A DNA stretch of 64,000 nucleotides, taken from the NCBI GenBank assembly GCA_900540275.1, contig UQFO01000001.1:372001-436000 (forward strand), in the 5' to 3' direction. The position numbers were made by a program, and so were the translations under genes. Position 1 is the stretch's first letter, and every line of letters begins with the position of its first letter. The notes below the pieces were generated by a model that was not told the origin of the DNA, did not search any database, and was given only the letters and a program-made list of their open reading frames with translations. Origin of the DNA: an uncultured Oscillospiraceae bacterium (GTDB lineage: Bacteria > Bacillota > Clostridia > Oscillospirales > Acutalibacteraceae). This document shows, piece by piece, positions 58,771 through 64,000 of the stretch.

Positions 58771-58992
58771 CTATCGACAACACCTAGGTGAAAAAAGGCG
58801 CGAAATGCGGATAGCAAAAATTTGCGGCGGAATGCTTTGGGTCATTACTCCGTTATACAAAATACCGATAATATCTCCCGGGAAAAAGCCGCGGGTGTTC
58901 CTGGTGTTGACAATTACATTCTGAGAGGTAGCACGGTCCCTGACAAGCAGACTATTAAACCGGACCTCTCGAACCGTTGCAATCATAAGCAT
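58771..58992 (-). CDS. small beta-rich protein of unknown function (73 aa)
   Basis: The protein reads IATVREVRFNSLLVRDRATSQ early, then VIVNTRNTRGFFPGDIIGILYNGVMTQSIPPQIFAIRI. The alternating hydrophobic pattern and xFxPGDxIxIxYxG turn suggest a small OB-like barrel. I have the impression of a family of small Clostridial proteins ending in MTxSIPPQI, but cannot name a function. A perfect GGAGGTGAT site precedes ATG 58992, and a good terminator follows, so expression is likely. Confidence 0.7.
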   Translation of the reverse strand: MLMIATVREVRFNSLLVRDRATSQNVIVNTRNTRGFFPGDIIGILYNGVMTQSIPPQIFAIRISRLFSPRCCR

Positions 58993-59092
58993 GGTTAATC
59001 ACCTCCTGTACCAGTATATGTTACAGGAATAGTAAACGCCTATGGCAAGCCACTTAATGTAACAGGTCTTGGGGGCACAAACAAAACCCGCC

Positions 59093-59121
59093 TTTCAATA
59101 AAATTGTTTGAAAAACGGGTC
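59093..59121 (-). terminator. rho-independent terminator of the cohesin-like gene (hairpin type B)
   Basis: On the minus strand GACCCGTTTTTCAA pairs with TTGAAAGGCGGGT, followed by TTTGTTTG. A sequence-related hairpin recurs at 61990-62022. Confidence 0.65.
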
Positions 59122-59130
59122 TATTTCGAT

Positions 59131-59853
59131 TCAGTTGGCTTTTTTATATTGAAAAAGTTTCATTCCAAGTACTCCGCAAGCCGATACGAGCAGCAATGCA
59201 ATGCATATAGACAAGCGGCCGTTATCGCCGGTAGCGGGAGTGTCTTCCTCCCCAATACTTGAGCTGCTTTTATCCGTAGTGTCTAAAATATTATCCGGCT
59301 CGGCAGGCTTGCCGGCAGTCCCTGGCTCTGTCGTATTATCCGGCTCAGCAGGCTTTCCGGCAGTTTCCGGCTCTGTCGAATCAGGCCCGTTACGTGCTAT
59401 GTGTACCTTTAAAGAAGGTTCGAGCTTTTCAGTAACGACAGAAACACCGTCTTTTGTGAGCACCTTGACTTCCTCAATCCGGATATCTCCTCTTTCAAAT
59501 TCTTTTGGGCACGAAAACCGCAAAGTAATTTTCATTAGCCCGGAAAGCTTATTGTCAGATTCAAAAAAGCTGGTCCAATACAAACCGTTTGCCAGTACCG
59601 GGCCGGCAGACATACTGCCGGATGAACCGGAAGAAGCTGTCACAGCCACACTATCCGGACAGGCAAGCCCGATTTCCACTCCGGCGTACGCATTTTCCGG
59701 CTCAATTTCGACTACCGCTTCAAAAGTGGTTTGTGTTTCCGATAGCGTAATACGTTCTTTTGCAATACGGACCGCCGATTCCTTTGCAAAAGCCGTCAGC
59801 GAGATAAACGAGGCCATACAGCAACAGGCAAGCAAACAGGCAATTTTTTTCAA
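59131..59853 (-). CDS. sortase-anchored protein with cohesin-like domain
   Basis: The 240-residue precursor has a signal peptide (MKKIACLLACCCMASFISLTAFA), a cohesin-like beta-sandwich (about 25-150: RITLSETQTTFEAVVEIEPENAYAGVEIGL...GLMKITLRFSCP...IRIEEVKVLTKDGV), a low-complexity linker with two EPxTAGKPAEPDN repeats, a sorting-type motif DTPATGD, a membrane helix and a basic tail YKKAN. TPATG departs from LPxTG but sits exactly where a sortase signal should. TTG at 59853 is preferred over ATG 59862 because GAGAGG abuts the ATG. It could anchor dockerin proteins to the wall. Confidence 0.75.
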   Translation of the reverse strand: MKKIACLLACCCMASFISLTAFAKESAVRIAKERITLSETQTTFEAVVEIEPENAYAGVEIGLACPDSVAVTASSGSSGSMSAGPVLANGLYWTSFFESDNKLSGLMKITLRFSCPKEFERGDIRIEEVKVLTKDGVSVVTEKLEPSLKVHIARNGPDSTEPETAGKPAEPDNTTEPGTAGKPAEPDNILDTTDKSSSSIGEEDTPATGDNGRLSICIALLLVSACGVLGMKLFQYKKAN

Positions 59854-59888
59854 ACAAAACATCCTCTCTCACAATAAATTGATAGGAA

Positions 59889-59923
59889 AATTGGGAATCG
59901 CCATATTTTGGCAATCCCCAATT
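59889..59923 (-). terminator. hairpin between PHP-cohesin-dockerin and cohesin-like genes
   Basis: AATTGGG-ATTGCC pairs with GGC-ATT-CCCAATT on the minus strand, followed by TTCC only. It is a weak terminator, so partial co-transcription of the two genes is plausible. Confidence 0.5.
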
Positions 59924-59946
59924 CCCGTAACTGTAACGCTCGCATT

Positions 59947-61692
59947 TTAGGCGATAAAACCAGTCAAGATGATAAAGTCTGCCGTATCCACTGTACCGCT
60001 GCGGTCAATATCGCAGGAAGCGTCCGTGCTTTGATATTTGCTAAGAGCGATGGAAAGGTCAGCCAAGGTTACCAAGCCATCCCCATTGATATCAGAAGCC
60101 GCACGATAGGATATAATTTCTACGGTATCTTCTCCAACCGCGATAGCAACCGGCCCTTCAAAGGTGCCTTCCCCGTTGGTAGCTGATGTATTGATGCTCT
60201 TAATCGCCAGTTTCGTGCTGCCGGGAGCCGCCTTCTCTTTGAGCTTTAGTACAACCTGCAGAACATCCGCGTCACCGGAAACAGCGGCGCTTGTCCCAAT
60301 AATCATTCGTGCCGTGCCTTCCGCGCTCTTATCTGCCGCGATTACCGTATTGTCCAAAAGGGATTTGACTTCTGCCATTTCAAATATATCACTGTCATAA
60401 GATACGGCTACATCGAAGCTGTTCAGGCCAGTGAGCCCTTTCATAGACACCGTACAGGTTACGGTGTCGCCGTTTTCCACAACCGCCAGTTCCTTATCGG
60501 CATCGATTCGCGCACTGCCAGCATTTACGGCAGCCACGCCGAACGGCTGGGTGAAGCTGATACCTTCGTCGCCTTTCAGCTGGGCACGAACATAGCTGTG
60601 TATTTTGCCTTCATAATCGTTGAGGTCAATCGTGTTGCCGGTCGCAATCACTTTGCCGTCAGCGACCCATTCAATCGTATTATACAAATCGCCTTCGATG
60701 GTAATGGTATCCTCTGTCTGGTCCACCATGATATTGGTGATAACCGGCGGCTGATAATCGTTGATGGCTTCCAAATTAGTCTCAGTATAGCCTTCCCTTT
60801 TGGCAACCTTAGCGCTGGCATAAAAGGCGCCGTTTTCCATCGCCGCCCGCACATTGGTAGCAGTATTGGAAGGGAGGAGCATCATATTGTAGCTGTGACC
60901 GGTAGCAGAATTGGAATGCGTGTCGTCGTTGGAAAAGCCCCAGACAAACCGTCCCTCCGGCATAGTTTCTTTCAGGATATTATCCCACAGGATACGGTCG
61001 GAATAGGAATCCCCGTCCAGCTTATTGATAATTTCCATGCCCACGCAAGCGCTGTACCTGGTAAACAGGTCCACATATTTCTGGACGGTCGCCGGTTTGC
61101 TGGAAGCTTCCTCGCCGGCGGTGCCGCTGGTGTTGCTGCCGCCGGTATACCGGCCGGGGTGATTGATATGGCAGATACCGCCTAATTCCTGCGTTTTGGC
61201 AATATTGCTTTCCAGAGTCGCACCCGCTTGATTGTTAAACGGGGTAAAGAAAGTGTTCAGATGGTCGCTCACAGACTGCTCATCTGAATTCATAATAGCA
61301 ACCATTCCGCGGCCGCCCCTGTCGGTTCCATTTGTGATGGTTTCCAGCCGCTCGTCGGTCAGATAGGTACGGCCCTTGCCAGTCGGGTCATCTTTACGAT
61401 TCCATGTAGTATTGGTGACATTGTGATCGGTCAGCGCGAGAATATCATATCCTTTTTTGTAGTGCTCCTCAACTGTGTCAGCCGGCTGCGGCGATCCGTC
61501 GCTCTCGTTGGAATGCGCATGAAAGTCAGCCTTATACTGCCCGTAGGTTTCCCAGTTTACGTTGGCATAGGGGCTGTCAATGGTGAAATCCAGGACACCT
61601 TTTCCATCCAAACCCTGTGCTGCGGCACTGGTGGCAATTGTCCCAGCCAATACAGCCGCCGCCAAAAAAGTCGCTATGATTTTTTTTAACAT
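59947..61692 (-). CDS. secreted PHP-domain phosphoesterase-like protein with cohesin and dockerin domains
   Basis: The 581-residue precursor has a signal peptide (MLKKIIATFLAAAVLAGTIATSAAA), a PHP metal-dependent domain (about 45-330: YKADFHAHSNESDGSPQ, LALTDHN, GGICHINHPGRY, GFSNDDTHS), a short beta domain, a cohesin domain (about 378-505: GDTVTCTVSMKGLTGLNSFDVAVSYDSDIFEM), and a C-terminal dockerin (about 520-581: DINGDGLVTLADLSIALS and CDIDRSGTVDTADFIIL). Having both cohesin and dockerin in one chain would allow chain assembly. The PHP metal ligands are present; the substrate is unknown. GGGAGAACAC precedes ATG 61692. Confidence 0.88.
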   Translation of the reverse strand: MLKKIIATFLAAAVLAGTIATSAAAQGLDGKGVLDFTIDSPYANVNWETYGQYKADFHAHSNESDGSPQPADTVEEHYKKGYDILALTDHNVTNTTWNRKDDPTGKGRTYLTDERLETITNGTDRGGRGMVAIMNSDEQSVSDHLNTFFTPFNNQAGATLESNIAKTQELGGICHINHPGRYTGGSNTSGTAGEEASSKPATVQKYVDLFTRYSACVGMEIINKLDGDSYSDRILWDNILKETMPEGRFVWGFSNDDTHSNSATGHSYNMMLLPSNTATNVRAAMENGAFYASAKVAKREGYTETNLEAINDYQPPVITNIMVDQTEDTITIEGDLYNTIEWVADGKVIATGNTIDLNDYEGKIHSYVRAQLKGDEGISFTQPFGVAAVNAGSARIDADKELAVVENGDTVTCTVSMKGLTGLNSFDVAVSYDSDIFEMAEVKSLLDNTVIAADKSAEGTARMIIGTSAAVSGDADVLQVVLKLKEKAAPGSTKLAIKSINTSATNGEGTFEGPVAIAVGEDTVEIISYRAASDINGDGLVTLADLSIALSKYQSTDASCDIDRSGTVDTADFIILTGFIA

Positions 61693-62192
61693 TGTGTTCT
61701 CCCTTTCTCTAATTGGCACCGGTTTTTTCCATATACTTTGCAAACATTTGCATCTCAATTATAGTTCCCTCTATGTAAAGCGGCTATCACGCTAAGGTAA
61801 AATCTGCTAAAAATTTGTTCTAAACACTTTTACAAGGCCTCCCGATAAAGCATAGGGCAATATATTATATAAAAATGATTAACCGTCCGCTGTATAGATA
61901 TCAGGCTTTTATCTGCATTTTTTCATTCATCGCATTATAAAACAGGATTTGAAAAAACCAATTTATCAAGGTTTTCACATAGAAAAAGACCCGCTTTTCG
62001 ATAAATTTGTTCGAAAAGCGGGCCACTCTCATGGACGGAATGCTGTTACAGCATCGAAAAAAGGAGCGCCCTATAAGGACACTCCTACTGGTCTTATAGG
62101 ATTTTTCAAAAATCCAGTAACCATGCTGGTTTACAGGTAGTAAAGAGCAGTATTTACGTTACCTCAAGAAGATAAGTCTTATTTTCATAGTA
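61693..62192. other. 500-base gene-poor region with two repeat-related hairpins
   Basis: No convincing gene is present. A perfect 12-bp stem CCCGCTTTTCGA/TCGAAAAGCGGG (61990-62001 and 62011-62022) is followed on the minus strand by TCTTTTTC and resembles the hairpin at 59096-59120. A second hairpin at 62063-62085 resembles the one at 58694-58718 and also has a minus-strand T-run. They would terminate the radical SAM transcript. A short inverted repeat TATAGGATTTTTCAAAAATCC lies at 62096. A 63-codon plus-strand frame at 61949-62140 runs through both hairpins and is not taken as a gene. Confidence 0.6.
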
Positions 62193-62984
62193 TTAAATTT
62201 TTACAATATACCTTTCCGGGTCGGCCTCATCCTCATAAAGCTGTATCCCGGGCGCTGACGCCCGCAAATCCTCTTTTATATATATCTGCTTTTTAGCGGG
62301 ACGTATCATGGCAAGAGCATCACTTAAAAAGCCTTGCCAATCAATGCCTCTGTCCAAACCCTTGTAGTTGTTGAGCTTTCCTATTTTGTAATGGTCGACA
62401 CTATCGTCGCTTAGCGTCTGTTCAATCAGCCTAAGGCTTTCAAATGGCTCAATCACCGGCTCGAAACTGGCAAAGGTTTTAACGCCCTGATTATGTATTT
62501 CTTTGAGCACTTTACACCGTTCAGCAGGTGAAGCCGCGCCAGATTCCCATTCATTACTTTTGGCTTCATCAAAAAATGTAAGTGTTGCACCGACAGAAAT
62601 ACTTTCTCCGAACTCCTTGAAAATATCCATATCCTTAAGCATCCGCTCGCCGCCTTTTGAAAGCACCGCAACCGGCGCACGATACAGATTGAATAACTTC
62701 AAGGCTTCTCTGGTAGCCTGGCTGTTGTCTGTGTTCTCACAGTAAACGTCGCCTATAAATGAAAGAAGAATTTGTTTATCATATTTTTGATTGCGCAAAT
62801 CAGCTTCAAGGTATTTCAGCACACCTTTTCGCGGAGAAGGGATACCAAAATAATTCCCTGCAGAGCGCTGGAGAGCGTGCGGCGCATAGCAATACTGACA
62901 TCTGTGGGAGCAGCCTATATAAAGATTACACGCATAAGGGCTGTATTCCCGCGCTCTTCCTTTCGGCTCATAAATAATCGGCAT
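62193..62984 (-). CDS. SPL-family radical SAM protein
   Basis: The 263-residue protein has the radical SAM motif YACNLYIGCSHRCQYCYAP (CxxxxxxCxxxCxxC form used by spore photoproduct lyase-like proteins), IGDVYCENTDNSQATREAL, PVAVLSKGGERMLKD, VGATLTFFDE and FASFEPVIEP. It belongs to the DNA-repair-photolyase-like SplB group (Rv2578c type), not to classical SPL. Substrate unknown. It is 17 bases after the methyltransferase-like gene and has AT-rich codon use, so it looks like the last gene of a transferred cassette. Confidence 0.87.
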   Translation of the reverse strand: MPIIYEPKGRAREYSPYACNLYIGCSHRCQYCYAPHALQRSAGNYFGIPSPRKGVLKYLEADLRNQKYDKQILLSFIGDVYCENTDNSQATREALKLFNLYRAPVAVLSKGGERMLKDMDIFKEFGESISVGATLTFFDEAKSNEWESGAASPAERCKVLKEIHNQGVKTFASFEPVIEPFESLRLIEQTLSDDSVDHYKIGKLNNYKGLDRGIDWQGFLSDALAMIRPAKKQIYIKEDLRASAPGIQLYEDEADPERYIVKI

Positions 62985-63001
62985 CGTGTATCTCCTTAAT
63001 T

Positions 63002-63559
63002 TTAAGATTTACCATCAATAGTAAAATAGCCGTAGTGCTTTCTGAAATTTCCAGTTACTTCATAGTAATCAACTTGTCTAACACCGTAATTATATAGCAT
63101 TCCATAGAACATGTCCAGCGCTTTTGCCGCAATTAGGTGATGACACTTCTTATAAATCTTCTGAACTCCAAACATTTTTAAGCATCCAAGATTGAGTCCG
63201 CTAAGGCAGTTTGTAATTGCTGTATAAATTATAACTGTTCCATCTCGCAATGTTTTGTTACTGAAAATTTTCATTATCACATCAAAAGGAATGCCATAGC
63301 TGTCACAGTCTATAACATTAAACTCAGACAAATCAAGATTCTCTATTATTCTTTTGTTGTCCACCGTTAAATTTTGCCCCTTTCCTCTTTGGATTTCCAC
63401 ACCGAAATATTTTTCTTTATCAAAATGGCTCCATAGTGTGTTGTTTCCCGCATATAAATCGAGGACTCGAATCTTTTCAAGGTTTTGGGTAGCTCGTCTG
63501 CGCAGATGAGTCTTGTTTGCTAAACTGGAGTTGTCGGTACTAATCGAGTGAAGAGTCAA
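63002..63559 (-). CDS. SAM-dependent methyltransferase-like protein
   Basis: The 185-residue protein has a Rossmann SAM motif I (KIRVLDLYAGNNTLWSHF), an acidic second strand (YFGVEIQRG) and a motif like LSEFNVIDCDSYGIPFDVIMKI at the position of strand 4. No NPPY catalytic motif is seen, so nucleic acid base methylation is uncertain. TTG at 63559 follows GGAGG at nine bases and lies inside the ParB gene end (20-base overlap), indicating translational coupling. Base composition is AT-richer than the bulk of the window. Confidence 0.6.
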   Translation of the reverse strand: MTLHSISTDNSSLANKTHLRRRATQNLEKIRVLDLYAGNNTLWSHFDKEKYFGVEIQRGKGQNLTVDNKRIIENLDLSEFNVIDCDSYGIPFDVIMKIFSNKTLRDGTVIIYTAITNCLSGLNLGCLKMFGVQKIYKKCHHLIAAKALDMFYGMLYNYGVRQVDYYEVTGNFRKHYGYFTIDGKS

Positions 63560-64000
63560 CTTCCACGCCCTCCATTTTAGAAATCTGTTTTATAATCCCT
63601 GCAATTTTGTCATTGTTATTGATATCCAGAGAAATCAGGTAATGGACTTTCGAGTAAGGCCGGAGCTCTTTCTTCTGAAGCTCTTCCAGACTTGTAATAT
63701 ATTTTTCGGTTTCAACGCCAAAATCATTGAAATCGAATTGACGAAGCTCCTGTAGTTCTTGCAGGAGAACAGGCTCATCAAAGCCAGTTTCGAGATTCAG
63801 CGCATTGTGAGCGATAATATATGCTCTCTGTTCATCGATGCTAAGATGGTCGAGCCGGATACAAGGCAACACAGTAAGTCCCAGTAGCTTAGCGGCTTCA
63901 ATTCTGCCGTTTCCCTCTAAAACGGTGTTGTCGGCGCCCGCAATCGCCAGCGGATCGTTAAATCCAAACTCCTTGATGGAATTCGCAATATGTTTAATTT
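63540..64000 (-). CDS. ParB-like nuclease-domain protein (partial, N-terminus outside window)
   Basis: The visible 153 codons start mid-protein. They show the ParB/sulfiredoxin-fold core: IKEFGFNDPLAI, VLEGNGRIEAAKLLGLTVLPC and LSIDEQRAYIIAHNALN, followed by a C-terminal region ending VEVDSSLD. The GNGRIEAA segment corresponds to the G(E/N)xRxxAA motif of ParB. Stand-alone ParB-like proteins of this type are common on prophages and integrative elements, often with DNA methylases. It is the first visible gene of an AT-rich cassette with a methyltransferase-like and a radical SAM gene. Confidence 0.75.
   Translation of the reverse strand, partial: IKHIANSIKEFGFNDPLAIAGADNTVLEGNGRIEAAKLLGLTVLPCIRLDHLSIDEQRAYIIAHNALNLETGFDEPVLLQELQELRQFDFNDFGVETEKYITSLEELQKKELRPYSKVHYLISLDINNNDKIAGIIKQISKMEGVEVDSSLD

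Noticed and set aside
61949..62140. 63-codon plus-strand frame MKKPIYQGFHIEKDP...
   Set aside because: It runs through two terminator-type hairpins that are repeated elsewhere, and has no ribosome binding site or family resemblance.

Overview
The window looks like chromosomal DNA of a spore-forming, anaerobic, moderately high-GC Clostridia member, most likely an Oscillospiraceae/Ruminococcaceae-type bacterium. This is inferred from gene content, since no rRNA or marker gene was compared. Supporting content includes an agr-type peptide signalling operon, a SpoVB-like flippase, a BclA-like collagen-repeat protein, 2-hydroxyacyl-CoA dehydratase activases, a T-box controlled ilvB-cimA operon, and cohesin/dockerin surface proteins. 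Starts are preceded by strong AGGAGG-type ribosome binding sites, and TTG is used repeatedly as a start codon.

Layout. 1-2750: a partial Fe-S scaffold-like gene, then a PadR-controlled membrane-stress-like operon (padR, HAAS-domain protein, DUF4097 protein) in which a ~130-bp tandem duplication has created a chimeric 38-aa ORF. 2760-5830: a complete agr-like quorum-sensing locus (agrA, agrC, agrB, agrD) with an internal promoter carrying two perfect LytTR boxes. 5960-13560: a small membrane protein, a two-gene activase/dehydratase pair, a secreted N-terminal-dockerin protein and an XRE membrane regulator. 13750-18900: citrate synthase, then citramalate synthase and acetolactate synthase behind an isoleucine-type T-box. 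18986-23080: two PH-domain membrane proteins, MTA/SAH nucleosidase, RsmE and a CinA-C/PncC amidase. 23313-27269: one continuous frame encoding a MalQ-GlgP fusion for alpha-glucan breakdown. 27437-31504: a dockerin-bearing leucine-rich-repeat protein, an XRE regulator and a Big2-repeat SleB-like hydrolase. 31954-37600: valS-truB-lipoprotein operon. 37841-39630: YgjP-like protease, fluoride channel and RlmA-like methyltransferase. 39789-45542: FemAB-like transferase, a two-component system with a secreted partner, and a SpoVB-like flippase. 45718-50162: DegV protein and a heterodimeric ABC exporter. 50390-53086: a collagen-like spore-surface-type glycoprotein with a glycosyltransferase beside it. 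53207-57839: a putative tetritol catabolic operon (dehydrogenase, DhaK, DhaL, RpiB-like isomerase) divergent from a ROK regulator, with a perfect 42-bp palindrome between them. 57980-61692: small proteins, a sortase-anchored cohesin-like protein and a secreted PHP-cohesin-dockerin protein. 62193-64000: an AT-richer ParB-methyltransferase-radical SAM cassette that looks acquired.

How the parts connect. Surface biology is the recurring theme: agr signalling, at least three dockerin proteins plus two cohesin-like domains, a sortase-type anchor, Big2-repeat wall hydrolase, FemAB-type wall branching and a collagen-like glycoprotein. Metabolically the window covers alpha-glucan phosphorolysis, the citramalate route to isoleucine and a four-carbon sugar-alcohol route that would feed erythrose 4-phosphate into central metabolism. 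No tRNA, rRNA, CRISPR array, transposase or integrase was recognised.
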